Source of the DNA: Trichlorobacter ammonificans
Lineage (GTDB): Bacteria; Desulfobacterota; Desulfuromonadia; Geobacterales; Pseudopelobacteraceae
Length of the DNA stretch: 64,000 nt
NCBI RefSeq assembly: GCF_933509905.1
Contig: NZ_OW150024.1
Coordinates: 434,001-498,000 of the forward strand
Direction of reading: 5' to 3'
Of this stretch, positions 1 through 9,128 are shown in pieces (position 1 is the stretch's first letter; each line of letters opens with the position of its first letter). Position numbers and translations under genes: made by a program. The notes below the pieces were generated by a model. The model made no database searches. It saw only the letters and a program-made list of their open reading frames with translations, and was not told the origin of the DNA.

Positions 1-315
1 GTGAAGAACCAACCGGAGCTGCTGAAGGGAGGGCTGTTTGCCAAGGGGCGGATCATTACCGGCAGCCGCGGCACTGTGGTGCAGGTACCCCGCTCCGTGC
101 TGGGTGCCTGGGACAGCACCGCCCGAACGGCCGTGCTGTTTGTTGCGGAAAACGACACGGCCCGGCAGCGCACCGTGAAGACCGGCCTGGTCAGCGGCGA
201 TCTGGTAGAGATCGTGGAGGGGCTGAAGACCGGTGAACAGTACGTGGTCCGGGGCGGCTTCACCCTGCGCGACGGCGACCGGATTCTGGCGCAGACACCG
301 GGGGCAGCCAGGTGA
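1..315 (+). CDS. RND efflux periplasmic adaptor subunit, C-terminal part (5' truncated by window edge)
   Basis: The reading frame is open from base 1, so the N-terminus and hairpin/lipoyl domains lie outside the window. The remaining 104 residues match the end of a membrane-fusion adaptor (AcrA/MexA type): the last beta-barrel strands and the membrane-proximal domain, with the typical VVQVPRSVL (usable-value strand), VKTGLVSGDLVEIVEGLKTG and a C-terminal RDGDRI. Family role: bridges an inner-membrane RND pump and an outer-membrane TolC channel. The stop codon TGA overlaps the GTG start of the RND pump at 312 (GTGA), so the two are translationally coupled. The GTG at base 1 is an internal codon, not a supported start. 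Confidence 0.88.
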   Translation: MKNQPELLKGGLFAKGRIITGSRGTVVQVPRSVLGAWDSTARTAVLFVAENDTARQRTVKTGLVSGDLVEIVEGLKTGEQYVVRGGFTLRDGDRILAQTPGAAR

Positions 316-3300
316 TCCTCGCCGACCTCTCCATCAAACGTCCGATCTTCGCCACGGTGGTGATGCTGGCCCTGGTGGCCCTGGGGCTCTTTTCCTACCG
401 CCGCCTGTCCGTGGAGATGTTTCCCAACGTGGAAATCCCGGTGATCTCCATTGTCACCAAATACCCCGGCGCTTCGCCGGAGACCGTGGAGCGGGAGGTC
501 TCCAAGCGGATCGAGGAGGCGGTGAACCAGGTGGCCGGGGTGAAGCACGTGCTCTCCTATTCCCGGGAGTCGGTTTCCACCGTGGTGGTGGAGTTCCGGC
601 TGGAGGAGCGGATCAACGAAGTCTCCCAGGAGGCCCGGGCCAAGATCAGTTCCATCCGGGGGCAGCTTCCCAAGGAGGTGGAGGAACCGATCATCCAGAA
701 GCTGGATTTCAACGCCATGCCGGTGGCGGCGGTGGCGGTGCAGTCCTCCACCCTCTCCCAGCGGGACCTGACCACTCTGGTGGACAAGAAGATCCGGAAG
801 CGGTTCGAGAGCGTGGCCGGGGTCGGCAAGGTGGACTTGGTGGGCGGAGCCAAGCGGGAGGTGAACGTTCGGGTCGATCCGGTGCGGCTGGAGGCGCTGG
901 GACTGGGCATGAACGACCTGGTCGCCGGCCTGCAGAGCGAAAACGTCAACACCCCCCTGGGGCGGATCACCAGGGGGGGCACGGAATACCCGCTGCGGAT
1001 CGAGGGGAAGCCGGACCGGGCCGAGGAGTACCGCCGGATGGCAATTGTCGGAACCAACGGCCGGCCGGTACGGCTGGGGGAGGTGGCCGAGGTCACCGAC
1101 GGCGTGGAGGAACAGCGGAAACTGGCTCTGGTGGGCGGCCAGCCGGCCATCGGCCTGGATGTTTACAAGCAGTCCGGCGTCAATCAGGTGCAGGTGGTTG
1201 ATAACGTCAAGACGGTGATAGCCGCCCTGCAGCGTGATCTGCCCCAGGGGGTGACGGTACAGCTCGTGCGGGATGCCTCCATCATGACCCGCCAATCCCT
1301 GGCCGATGTGGAGGAGACCCTGATCATCGGCGGCATCCTGACGGTGCTGATCGTGTTCCTGTTCATCAACTCCTGGCGCTCCACGGTGATCACCGGCGTG
1401 ACCCTGCCGATCTCGGTCATCTCCTCCTTCATCGTCATGAACGCCATGGGCATGACCCTGAACGTCATGACCCTGATGGCGCTCTCCCTGGCCATCGGGC
1501 TTCTGATCGACGACGCCATCGTGGTGCGGGAGAACATCGTCCGCCACCTGGAGATGGGCAAGGATCATATGGAGGCCTCCCGGTTCGGCACCGCCGAGAT
1601 CGGTCTGGCGGTCTTTGCCACCACCATGTCGATCCTGGCGGTGTTCGTGCCGGTGGCCTACATGCGGGGCATTGTCGGAAAATTCTTCTTCCCCTTCGGC
1701 ATCACCGTCTCCTTTGCGGTGCTGGTGTCGCTGTTCGTCTCCTTTACCCTGGACCCGATGCTCTCCTCCCGCTGGCACGATCCCTCCATCCATATGCGAG
1801 GCAAACGGACCGGCATCGCCCGCTGGCTGGAGCGGTTCAACGACTGGTTCGACGCCGCCGCCGACCGCTACCGCACACTGATCGCCTGGGCCCTGGCCCA
1901 TCGCCGCGCCGTGGTGGTCAGCGCCGGCATCGCTTTTGTCGTCGGCATCGGGGTGATGGGCACCCTGGAGTCCTCCTTCATGTCCACCGAGGACAAGAGC
2001 GAGTTCCAGGTCTCCTTCCAGACCGCCCCGGACGCGGGGATCAGGGAGACCGAAGGCCGGATGCGGCAGGTGTTGGCCCAGGTGAAGGATATTCCGGAGA
2101 TCAGCCACACCTACGCCACCATCGGCGCCGGCGACAGCGGTACGGTGCGGGACGGGCTGCTCTATATCAAGCTGAAGGAAAAGGCGGAGCGGAAACGGGG
2201 ACAGTTCGAGATTCAGCGCCAGGTGCGGGAGCGGCTGCGCACCGTGGCCGGCATCACCTTCTCCATCGAGGAGGTGGGCGGCGTCGGCTCCTCGGTAAAG
2301 CCGCTCAACGTCAATATCTACGGCGACGACACCGCCCTGCTCAAGACGTACGCGGCCCAGCTCAAGCAGGAGCTGTACCGGGTGCCCGGCATCGTGGACA
2401 TTTCCGCCACCCTGGAGTACGACACCCCGGAGTACCGGTTGCGGGTTGACCGGGAGCGGGCACTGTCCGCCGGGGTGGACAGCGGTACCGTGGTCTCCAC
2501 CCTGTCCCGCCTGGTGGGGGGGGAGGCGATCTCCACGTACGAGGATGAGGATGGCGATGCCGTTGACCTGCGGGTGCGGTTGCCGGAGAGCCTGCGCCAG
2601 TATCCGGCCCAGGTGCGCTCCCTAAAACTGGCGGTAGCGGACGGAAACGGGGGGAGCAAGCTGGTCCCGCTGGCCAGCGTGACCACCGAGCATACCGCCG
2701 CTTCTCCCACCGAGATCAACCGCCGCGACCTCTCCCGACTGGTGACGGTGTCGGCCAACCTGGACGGCATTCCCATCGGCACGGCAGTCAAGCAGGTGGA
2801 ACTGGCGGCGAAAAAGGTCCCGATGGCGCCGGGGTACCGGATCGGCTTTGCCGGCGAGGCCGAGGATATGGCCGAGTCGTTCGCCTTCATGGGGGAATCG
2901 CTGATCCTGGCGGTGCTGTTCGTCTACCTGATTCTGGCGGCCCAGTTCGAATCGTTCTTCGAACCGCTGGCCATCATGTTCTCCCTGCCGCTCTCCATCG
3001 TCGGCATGGCCGGCATGCTGCGGATCACCAACGACACCATCAACATCATGTCCCTGATCGGCCTGATCATGCTGATGGGGCTGGTCACCAAGAACGCCAT
3101 CCTGCTGGTGGACTACGCCAAGGTCCTGCGACGACGGGACGGCCTGCCCCGCACCGAGGCGGTGATCGAGGCGGGCCGGACCCGGTTGCGGCCCATCGTC
3201 ATGACCACCCTGGCCATGATTTTCGGCATGCTGCCGCTCTTCCTGGGGATCGGTGCCGGTGGCGAAGGGCGCGCCCCCATGGCCCGGGCCGTGGTGGGGG

Positions 3301-3410
3301 GCTTGATCACCTCATCGCTTTTGACCCTGATCGTGGTGCCGGTGATGTACACCTATCTGGATGACTTCAGCACCTGGCTGAAGCGGAAGTGGCAAGGGGA
3401 TCATGTCTGA
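312..3410 (+). CDS. Efflux RND transporter permease subunit, HAE1/AcrB-like
   Basis: 1032 residues, the normal length for an inner-membrane proton-driven RND pump. The sequence shows the expected duplicated plan: one N-terminal membrane helix (about 12-32), a large periplasmic loop, a helix bundle, a second periplasmic loop and a second bundle. The proton-relay acidic pair is visible in TM4 as LLIDDAIVVRENIV (DD near residues 400-401). The GLVTKNAILLVDYA segment of the second bundle is also present. The HAE1 class exports organic compounds. The substrate cannot be read from sequence. The GTG start at 312 overlaps the adaptor stop, and the 3' end overlaps the next gene by 8 nt. The matching outer-membrane factor may be the TolC-like gene at 5189. 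Confidence 0.93.
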   Translation: MILADLSIKRPIFATVVMLALVALGLFSYRRLSVEMFPNVEIPVISIVTKYPGASPETVEREVSKRIEEAVNQVAGVKHVLSYSRESVSTVVVEFRLEERINEVSQEARAKISSIRGQLPKEVEEPIIQKLDFNAMPVAAVAVQSSTLSQRDLTTLVDKKIRKRFESVAGVGKVDLVGGAKREVNVRVDPVRLEALGLGMNDLVAGLQSENVNTPLGRITRGGTEYPLRIEGKPDRAEEYRRMAIVGTNGRPVRLGEVAEVTDGVEEQRKLALVGGQPAIGLDVYKQSGVNQVQVVDNVKTVIAALQRDLPQGVTVQLVRDASIMTRQSLADVEETLIIGGILTVLIVFLFINSWRSTVITGVTLPISVISSFIVMNAMGMTLNVMTLMALSLAIGLLIDDAIVVRENIVRHLEMGKDHMEASRFGTAEIGLAVFATTMSILAVFVPVAYMRGIVGKFFFPFGITVSFAVLVSLFVSFTLDPMLSSRWHDPSIHMRGKRTGIARWLERFNDWFDAAADRYRTLIAWALAHRRAVVVSAGIAFVVGIGVMGTLESSFMSTEDKSEFQVSFQTAPDAGIRETEGRMRQVLAQVKDIPEISHTYATIGAGDSGTVRDGLLYIKLKEKAERKRGQFEIQRQVRERLRTVAGITFSIEEVGGVGSSVKPLNVNIYGDDTALLKTYAAQLKQELYRVPGIVDISATLEYDTPEYRLRVDRERALSAGVDSGTVVSTLSRLVGGEAISTYEDEDGDAVDLRVRLPESLRQYPAQVRSLKLAVADGNGGSKLVPLASVTTEHTAASPTEINRRDLSRLVTVSANLDGIPIGTAVKQVELAAKKVPMAPGYRIGFAGEAEDMAESFAFMGESLILAVLFVYLILAAQFESFFEPLAIMFSLPLSIVGMAGMLRITNDTINIMSLIGLIMLMGLVTKNAILLVDYAKVLRRRDGLPRTEAVIEAGRTRLRPIVMTTLAMIFGMLPLFLGIGAGGEGRAPMARAVVGGLITSSLLTLIVVPVMYTYLDDFSTWLKRKWQGDHV

Positions 3411-5148
3411 CGCCACCCCCACCGTACTGCTGGACTCCTGCGCCGAGGGTGCCTACGGCCGCTCCTGGCGCTTTTCCGGCCACCTGGGCACCCTGGCCGC
3501 CATGACGCCGCAGGAGGTGCCGGTGGTGCTGGCCCAGGCCGAGGCTGCCGCGCAGCAGGGGCGGTTCGCCGTCGGTTTCGTGGCCTACGAGGCGGCCCAG
3601 GCCCTGAATCCCCATCTCCCGTCCCTGCCACGGACAGGGCTGCCACTGGCCTGGTTTGCCCTGTTCCGGGAGCGGCAGGCCGTATCCAGCGGGGAAGGGC
3701 TGCCGGAGCCCGGCGGCGCACTGCCGGTACTTGCTCCCCTCCTCAACCAGGAAGAACATGCGGCTGCGGTGCAACGGATTCATGAGGCCATAGCCAGCGG
3801 TGAGAGCTACCAGATCAATTATACCTTCCCGTTGCAGGGCTGTTTTGACGATGACCCGCTGCAGTTGTACCGGCAGCTTTTGCAGAGCCAGCGTCCGGCC
3901 TTCGGCGCCTTTATCCACACCGGCAGCCACACCATCATCTCCGCCTCGCCGGAGCTGTTCTTTGAGCTGAAGGATGGCGTCGTCGTCACCCGGCCGATGA
4001 AGGGGACCGCCGTCCGGGGGCGCCATCCGGCGGAAGACCGGCTGCTGGCCCGCGATCTGTGCCGTTCCGCCAAGGAGCGGGCCGAGAATCTCATGATCGT
4101 GGACCTGCTGCGCAACGACCTGGGGCAGGTGGCCCGTACCGGCACGGTGCGGACCGAACTGCTCTTTGCCTGCGAGTCCTATCCCACGGTGCACCAGATG
4201 ACCTCCACCATCTCGGCGCGGCTCAAGCCCGGCACCGGGGTGGTGGAGCTGTTCCGGGCCCTGTTCCCCTGCGGTTCCGTCACCGGTGCGCCCAAACGGC
4301 GCAGCATGGAGCTGATCGCCGGCCTGGAGCGGCACCCCCGGGGAGTCTACTGCGGCGCCATCGGCTGTCTGGCTCCGGGGGGCGAAGCGGTCTTCTCCGT
4401 GGCGATCCGCACCCTGTTGCTGGACCGGGAGCAGGGTACCATCAGCATGGGGGTGGGCAGCGGCGTTACCTGGGAATCGGACCCGGCCGCCGAGTATGCG
4501 GAATGCCTGGGCAAGGCGGCGTTCCTGCGGCAGGCTCCGCCGCCGCGGCTGCTGGAGTCGCTGCTTTTGGACAACGGCAGGTATCCGCTGCTCGACCGGC
4601 ATCTGGACCGGCTCTGCTGGGCCGCCTCCCGCCTGGGACACCGTTGCGACCGGCAGGCCGTGGCGGCAGAGCTGCTGCGGCATGGCGCGGGAACGACCGG
4701 CCGCCACAAGGTACGCCTGCTGCTTGACATAAACGGCGACATCACCATCGAATCAGCGCCCCTGGTGCCGCTGCCCCAGCCGTTGCGCCTGACCCTGGCC
4801 GCCGAAGCGGTCGATCCGGACGATCCGTGGCTCTACCTGAAGACCGAGCGACGGGAGCGGTATGCAGTCGCCCGTCGCGAACATCCGGCGGCCGACGAGG
4901 TGTTGCTGTGCAACAGCCGGGGGGAGTTGACCGAAGGGACCTTCACCAACCTGGTGCTGAAGCTGGACAACCGGCTGGTGACGCCGCCGCTGGCAAGCGG
5001 CCTGCTTCCCGGCGTGATGCGGGAGGAGTTGCTGCAGCAGGGAGTCATTGTTGAACAGGTTCTCTATCCGGCAGACCTTGAAAAAGCCGAGGAAATCTGG
5101 CTGCTAAACGGCGTGCGCGGCTGGCTGCGGGGAGAGCTGGCCAGTTGA
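3403..5148 (+). CDS. pabBC: Fused aminodeoxychorismate synthase component I / 4-amino-4-deoxychorismate lyase
   Basis: 581 residues with two domains. Residues about 1-370 are a chorismate-binding (PabB) domain with PMKGT at 198-202, whose Lys200 is the position of the PabB nucleophile, and the conserved ERAENLMIVDLLRNDLG and FPCGSVTGAPK blocks. Residues about 380-581 are a PLP fold-type IV (PabC) domain with the expected Schiff-base Lys near 480 (YLKTERRERY) and EGTFTNLVL. Together they would turn chorismate into 4-aminobenzoate for folate; the glutaminase PabA is not in the window. The ATG at 3403 lies inside the last codons of the RND pump gene (8-nt overlap), so it is translated from the pump transcript although unrelated in function. 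Confidence 0.92.
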   Translation: MSDATPTVLLDSCAEGAYGRSWRFSGHLGTLAAMTPQEVPVVLAQAEAAAQQGRFAVGFVAYEAAQALNPHLPSLPRTGLPLAWFALFRERQAVSSGEGLPEPGGALPVLAPLLNQEEHAAAVQRIHEAIASGESYQINYTFPLQGCFDDDPLQLYRQLLQSQRPAFGAFIHTGSHTIISASPELFFELKDGVVVTRPMKGTAVRGRHPAEDRLLARDLCRSAKERAENLMIVDLLRNDLGQVARTGTVRTELLFACESYPTVHQMTSTISARLKPGTGVVELFRALFPCGSVTGAPKRRSMELIAGLERHPRGVYCGAIGCLAPGGEAVFSVAIRTLLLDREQGTISMGVGSGVTWESDPAAEYAECLGKAAFLRQAPPPRLLESLLLDNGRYPLLDRHLDRLCWAASRLGHRCDRQAVAAELLRHGAGTTGRHKVRLLLDINGDITIESAPLVPLPQPLRLTLAAEAVDPDDPWLYLKTERRERYAVARREHPAADEVLLCNSRGELTEGTFTNLVLKLDNRLVTPPLASGLLPGVMREELLQQGVIVEQVLYPADLEKAEEIWLLNGVRGWLRGELAS

Positions 5149-5155
5149 AAGGCAT

Positions 5156-5320
5156 TTTGCCGCAGGGGGCGCAGAGGAGAACCACGAGGTGAAACAGATG
5201 ATTTTGAAAGCAATGGATCTCATGATGGCAGATTATTACGGGGAGCCACCGGCTACCTTTACGGTTGCGCGTAACAAGCGTTTTTCCTCTGTGTGCCTCC
5301 GCGCCCTCTGCGCTGCGCTG
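5156..5320. repeat. Imperfect inverted-repeat element of the GCAGAGGGCGCAGAGG type overlapping the tolC-like 5' end
   Basis: A purine-rich arm at about 5160-5189 (CGCAGGGGGCGCAGAGGAG core) is matched in inverted orientation, with several mismatches, by a pyrimidine-rich arm at about 5283-5316 (CCTCTGTG... CCTCCGCGCCCTCTGCG). About 90 bp of lower-GC sequence lies between them. The right arm is read as the signal peptide of the TolC-like protein. Purine-rich CAGAGG repeats of this look are known as dispersed elements in several environmental bacteria (recollection, not checked). No second copy was noticed in this window. Confidence 0.5.
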
Positions 5321-6643
5321 ATTCTGCTTGGTTGCAGTTTTGTCACACCCCAGGCCCTTGCCGCTCCGCAGGTGCTGACGCTTGACGATTGCCTGCGCAT
5401 CGCGGCTGAAAAGAACCGTGACATCCAGAAGGCCCGTGAATACGCCGCCTATGTGCAGGGCCGCTACGTTGAAGAGCGGGCCGCGGCCCTGCCGCAGCTC
5501 GCCCTGAACGGCGGCTTCGGCTATGCCCGGGATGAAAGCAGCCGCCAGATGTACGGCGGCAAGGCCCCGCTTCAGTCAAGCCGCAGCGTTGACCTGACCC
5601 TTGGCCAGCCGCTCTTTACCTGGGGGAAGATCGGTGCCGCCATCCGGGCTGCCGAGGTGGGGCTCAAAACCGCCGACGAACAGTTGCGGCTGTACCGGCA
5701 GGGGGCCCTGCGCGACGTTTCCGTTGCCTTCTACGACCTGCTGCTGGCCAGGGAGCTGCACCGCCTGGCAGAGGAGAATCTGGCACAGAAGAAGCGCCAT
5801 CAGGAGGAGGCCCGCCGCAAGTTCGCCACCGGTGTGGCCACCGACTATGACGTGCTGGCTGCCGACGTTGAGGTGGAAAATGCCGCTCCCGACCTGATCC
5901 GCGCCGCCAACACCGTCAGGACCGGCCTGGACCGCCTCCGTTTCCTTCTGGCACTGGATGAGGAAGATGTTGACGTAGCCGGCTCACTGGCTGCGGAACC
6001 TGTTTCGGCTCCGGCGTTTGAGGAGGCCCGTGCGCAGGCGCTGGAAAAGCGGCCGGAACTGGGGGATCAGCGGCTTCGGATAGGAATCTACGGTGAACTG
6101 GTCACCATCGCCGAAGCGGAAAACAAACCCCGCCTCGACCTGAAGGGTGCCGCCGGATGGCACCAGCAGGAACTGCGGGATATGACCCCGTCCGGCCGTT
6201 CCGAAGGCTTGGCCTGGAGCGCCGGCGTCTATCTTTCCTTCCCGTTCTTTGACGGCCTGAAGAGCAGCGGCAGAACGGCGCAGGCCAGAAGCGACCTGCG
6301 CACGAAACAGATCGAGGAACTGAAGCTGCGGGACAGCATCGCCCTGGACGTGCGCACGGCCCGCAACGCCCTGGTCGAGGCCGCCGACGTCATGCAGGCG
6401 GTGAAAAGCACGGTACGCCAGGCGCAGCGGCTCTTGCAGATGGCGGAAAAGGGATTTGAATACGGCGTCAAGACCCGCCTTGAGGTGGACGATGCCCAGA
6501 CCAGCCTGTTGCGGGCCCAGACCAACCTGGCCCGGGCCTCGCGGGATTACCACGCAGCCCGCACCAACCTGCAGTGGAGCATGGGGGTGCTGGGGGAGGA
6601 GGCGGTTCAGGGGGTGTCCGTTGCAATATCCCAAAAACCTTGA
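5189..6643 (+). CDS. TolC family outer-membrane efflux channel
   Basis: 484 residues from GTG 5189. The mature part (from about residue 60) has the two OEP repeats of TolC-like channels: LTLDDCLRIAAEKNRDIQKA near the start, long Ala-rich helices, and FFDGLKSSGRTAQARSDL near residue 360. The signal peptide core is LRALCAALILLGC followed by PQALAAPQ, with cleavage probably after ALA. The start is uncertain: about 35 residues precede the signal peptide, and both that leader and the signal peptide overlap a repeat element (5156-5320). A GTG about 100 nt downstream would give a normal-length signal peptide but has no visible ribosome site. Likely partner of the RND pump at 312, although pabBC lies between them. 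Confidence 0.85.
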   Translation: MKQMILKAMDLMMADYYGEPPATFTVARNKRFSSVCLRALCAALILLGCSFVTPQALAAPQVLTLDDCLRIAAEKNRDIQKAREYAAYVQGRYVEERAAALPQLALNGGFGYARDESSRQMYGGKAPLQSSRSVDLTLGQPLFTWGKIGAAIRAAEVGLKTADEQLRLYRQGALRDVSVAFYDLLLARELHRLAEENLAQKKRHQEEARRKFATGVATDYDVLAADVEVENAAPDLIRAANTVRTGLDRLRFLLALDEEDVDVAGSLAAEPVSAPAFEEARAQALEKRPELGDQRLRIGIYGELVTIAEAENKPRLDLKGAAGWHQQELRDMTPSGRSEGLAWSAGVYLSFPFFDGLKSSGRTAQARSDLRTKQIEELKLRDSIALDVRTARNALVEAADVMQAVKSTVRQAQRLLQMAEKGFEYGVKTRLEVDDAQTSLLRAQTNLARASRDYHAARTNLQWSMGVLGEEAVQGVSVAISQKP

Positions 6644-6669
6644 CCTTTTCCTGTGGTGCGTGCTAAAAA
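6640..6669 (+). promoter_or_regulatory. Candidate sigma-70 promoter for ndk
   Basis: TTGACC (6640-6645), 18-bp spacer, TAAAAA (6664-6669). It begins three bases before the stop codon of the tolC-like gene ends and lies about 45 bp upstream of the ndk start. The -10 box is only a fair match. Confidence 0.4.
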
Positions 6670-6712
6670 TACCGATTCGAATTATTGCCATTTCCCACGA
6701 AGGAGACACACC

Positions 6713-7129
6713 ATGGAACGTACCTTTGCCATTATCAAGCCCGATGCCGTCGAGCGCGGTCTGACCGGAAAGATTCTGGACCGGATCGAAGAGAAAGGGT
6801 TCAAGATCGTCGGCATGAAGAAGATCCACCTGACCCGCAGCCAGGCCGAAGGGTTCTACTATGTCCACAAGGAGCGGCCGTTCTTTAACGATCTCTGCAG
6901 CTTCATGTCCCGTTCGCCGGTGGTGGTGCTCTGCCTGGAGAAGGAAAACGCCATCGCCGACTGGCGCACCCTGATGGGGGCCACCAACCCGGCCAACGCC
7001 GAGCCGGGCACCATCCGCAAGGATTTCGCCAAAAACATCGAAGAGAACTCCAGCCACGGTTCCGATGCTCCGGAAACCGCCGCCTTTGAAATCCCCTACT
7101 TCTTCAACAGCTTCGAGCTGGTGGGGTAG
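6713..7129 (+). CDS. ndk: Nucleoside diphosphate kinase
   Basis: 138 residues, full family length. It transfers the gamma phosphate of ATP to NDPs through a phospho-histidine. The catalytic His is His115 in [12 protein letters not shown], and the N-terminal [12 protein letters not shown] and the [12 protein letters not shown] loop are intact. Start chosen at ATG 6713 because AGGAGA (6701-6706) sits at ideal distance; an in-frame GTG at 6653 has no ribosome site and would add 20 non-conserved residues. It stands alone between a candidate promoter and a strong terminator. Confidence 0.97.
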   Translation: MERTFAIIKPDAVERGLTGKILDRIEEKGFKIVGMKKIHLTRSQAEGFYYVHKERPFFNDLCSFMSRSPVVVLCLEKENAIADWRTLMGATNPANAEPGTIRKDFAKNIEENSSHGSDAPETAAFEIPYFFNSFELVG

Positions 7130-7138
7130 TAGCTGCTG

Positions 7139-7166
7139 AAACGGCCCCCGCTCCGGGGGCCGTTTT
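7139..7166 (+). terminator. Rho-independent terminator after ndk
   Basis: Perfect 12-bp stem AAACGGCCCCCG (7139-7150) / CGGGGGCCGTTT (7154-7165), loop CTC, with a T-rich 3' side. It ends only 11 bp before the rlmN start at 7177, so rlmN translation begins right at the foot of the hairpin. Confidence 0.85.
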
Positions 7167-7176
7167 GCGTTTACAC

Positions 7177-8223
7177 ATGATGGAAAAGACTGATCTGAAA
7201 AATCTTTCCCTGCCGATGCTGGAGCAGTTCCTCCAGGGGCAGGGGAAGGAGCGCTACCGCGCCACCCAATTGTTCAAATGGCTCTACCAGCAGGATGCCC
7301 GCACCTTCGGGGAGATGACCAACATCTCCAAGACGCTGCGCGCCGAGCTGGAGCGGACCGCCGTTATCAGCAATCTGGAGGTCGAGGCCGTGGAGGTGGG
7401 GGGGGACGGTACCCGCAAGTACCTGTTCCGCCTTGACGACGGCAATGCCGTAGAGAGTGTGCTGATCCCGGACGAGGACCACAACACGCTCTGCATCTCC
7501 AGCCAGGCCGGCTGTGCCATGGCCTGCGCCTTTTGCCTCACCGGCACCTTCCGGCTGACCCGCAACCTGACCACCGCCGAGATCGTCAACCAGATCATGG
7601 CGGTGCGGCGGGACGCCGAGGTGCGCAACATCGTGCTGATGGGGATGGGGGAGCCGCTGCACAACCTGGACAACGTGATCCCGGCGCTGCAGATCATGCT
7701 GGACGGCAACGGCCTGCAGATTTCCAACCGTCGCCTGACTGTCTCCACCTGCGGGCTGGTGCCGGAGATCGAGCGGCTGGGCCGGGAGGTGACGGTGAAC
7801 CTGGCGGTGTCGCTCAACGCCACCACCGACGAGCTGCGGGACCGGATCATGCCGGTGAACAAGCGGTATCCCATTGCCGTGTTGCTGGCGGCCCTGAAGC
7901 GGTTTCCGCTGCCGGGCAAGCGCAAGATCACCATCGAGTACGTGCTGCTCGGGGGCTTGAACGATACGCCGGAGGATGCCAGACGGCTGGTGCGGCTGTT
8001 GTCGGACATCCCCTGCAAGATCAACCTGATTCCATTCAACCCCCACGAAGGGGCCGATTTCAAGCCACCCACCAGGGCGGCCATCGACTCCTTCCACAAG
8101 TACCTGCTGGACCGCAACTTTACCGTGATTACCCGCAGCAGCCGGGGGGACGACATCTCCGCGGCCTGCGGTCAGTTGAAGGGACGGCTGGAACCGCGTC
8201 CGGTCGTGACTATCGGCAGCTAG
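7177..8223 (+). CDS. rlmN: Dual-specificity RNA methyltransferase RlmN (23S rRNA A2503 / tRNA A37)
   Basis: 348 residues from ATG 7177 (7180 is an equally possible ATG). Radical SAM enzyme that C2-methylates adenosine using two SAM per turnover, one giving 5'-deoxyadenosine. The [4Fe-4S] triad is Cys113-x3-Cys117-x2-Cys120 (CAMACAFC). [16 protein letters not shown], the [16 protein letters not shown] motif, and the late STITRSSRG-like block ([18 protein letters not shown]) carrying a catalytic Cys are all present. No clear ribosome site is visible because the ndk terminator ends just upstream. mtnP follows 30 bp later, so the two probably form one transcript. Confidence 0.95.
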   Translation: MMEKTDLKNLSLPMLEQFLQGQGKERYRATQLFKWLYQQDARTFGEMTNISKTLRAELERTAVISNLEVEAVEVGGDGTRKYLFRLDDGNAVESVLIPDEDHNTLCISSQAGCAMACAFCLTGTFRLTRNLTTAEIVNQIMAVRRDAEVRNIVLMGMGEPLHNLDNVIPALQIMLDGNGLQISNRRLTVSTCGLVPEIERLGREVTVNLAVSLNATTDELRDRIMPVNKRYPIAVLLAALKRFPLPGKRKITIEYVLLGGLNDTPEDARRLVRLLSDIPCKINLIPFNPHEGADFKPPTRAAIDSFHKYLLDRNFTVITRSSRGDDISAACGQLKGRLEPRPVVTIGS

Positions 8224-8253
8224 ACATTCTCACCCCAGGGGAGCAACCATACC

Positions 8254-9123
8254 ATGATCAGTATCGGCGTTATCGGCGGCAGCGGCCTCTACGAAATGGA
8301 GGGGCTTGAGCAGGTTGAAGAGGTGGCGGTGAGCACCCCCTTCGGCGATCCTTCCGACCCCTACATCACCGGCGTGCTGGACGGCGTCCGGCTGGTCTTT
8401 CTCCCGCGCCACGGGCGGGGACACCGTTACCTCCCCTCGGAGGTCAACTACCGGGCCAACATCTTCGGCATGAAGACGCTGGGGGTGGAGCGGATCATCT
8501 CGGTCTCCGCGGTGGGCAGCTTGAAGGAAGCGATCGCGCCGGGCCACATCGTGATCCCCGACCAGTTCATCGACCGCACCAAGGGGATCCGCAAGGATAC
8601 CTTCTTCGGCGACGGCATCGTCGCCCATGTCATGTTCGCCGACCCGGTCTGCGGCTGCCTGTCCGAAACCCTGTACCAAGCCGCCCAGACGGCCGGGGCG
8701 GTCACCCACAGGGGGGGCACCTACATCTGTATGGAGGGACCGGCCTTTTCCACCCGGGCCGAATCGTTCATGTACCGGCAGCTGGGGGGGGACATCATCG
8801 GCATGACCAACCTGACCGAGGCCAAGCTGGCCCGGGAAGCGGAGATCTGCTACGGCACCATCGCCCTGTCCACCGACTACGACTGCTGGCACGACGCCCA
8901 CGACGACGTCACCGTGGAAGCGATCCTGGAGATCATCCACAAGAATGTGACCATGGCCAAGAACATCATCCGGCATGCCGCGGCTCCTGCGGCGGCAAAG
9001 CGCGGCTGCTGCTGCGCCGCGACGCTGCAGAACGCCATCATCAGCGACCGGGCGCGGGTTCCGGCGGAAACCGTCGCCAAGCTGGGCCCCATTGTCTCAA
9101 AATACTTCGCGCAGGGAGCGTAA
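8254..9123 (+). CDS. mtnP: S-methyl-5'-thioadenosine phosphorylase (MTAP/PNP family)
   Basis: 289 residues. Start at ATG 8254 with a GGGGAG site 12 bp upstream. It opens with IGVIGGSGLYEMEGLE, the phosphate-binding GGSG of the family, followed by RHGRGHRYLPSEVNYRAN and ICMEGPAFSTRAES, which match MTAP rather than trimeric PNP. The expected reaction cleaves methylthioadenosine (and often 5'-deoxyadenosine or inosine) with phosphate to give adenine and a 5-substituted ribose 1-phosphate. About 20 residues near 240-255 (AAAPAAAKRGCCCAATLQNA) are Ala/Cys rich. A PfkB kinase follows after 5 bp, and rlmN, a producer of 5'-deoxyadenosine, precedes it. Confidence 0.9.
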   Translation: MISIGVIGGSGLYEMEGLEQVEEVAVSTPFGDPSDPYITGVLDGVRLVFLPRHGRGHRYLPSEVNYRANIFGMKTLGVERIISVSAVGSLKEAIAPGHIVIPDQFIDRTKGIRKDTFFGDGIVAHVMFADPVCGCLSETLYQAAQTAGAVTHRGGTYICMEGPAFSTRAESFMYRQLGGDIIGMTNLTEAKLAREAEICYGTIALSTDYDCWHDAHDDVTVEAILEIIHKNVTMAKNIIRHAAAPAAAKRGCCCAATLQNAIISDRARVPAETVAKLGPIVSKYFAQGA

Positions 9124-9128
9124 CCACC

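Noticed and set aside
3367-4707. Open frame of 446 codons antisense to pabBC
   Set aside because: Pure shadow; Gln/Gly/Arg-rich without motif.
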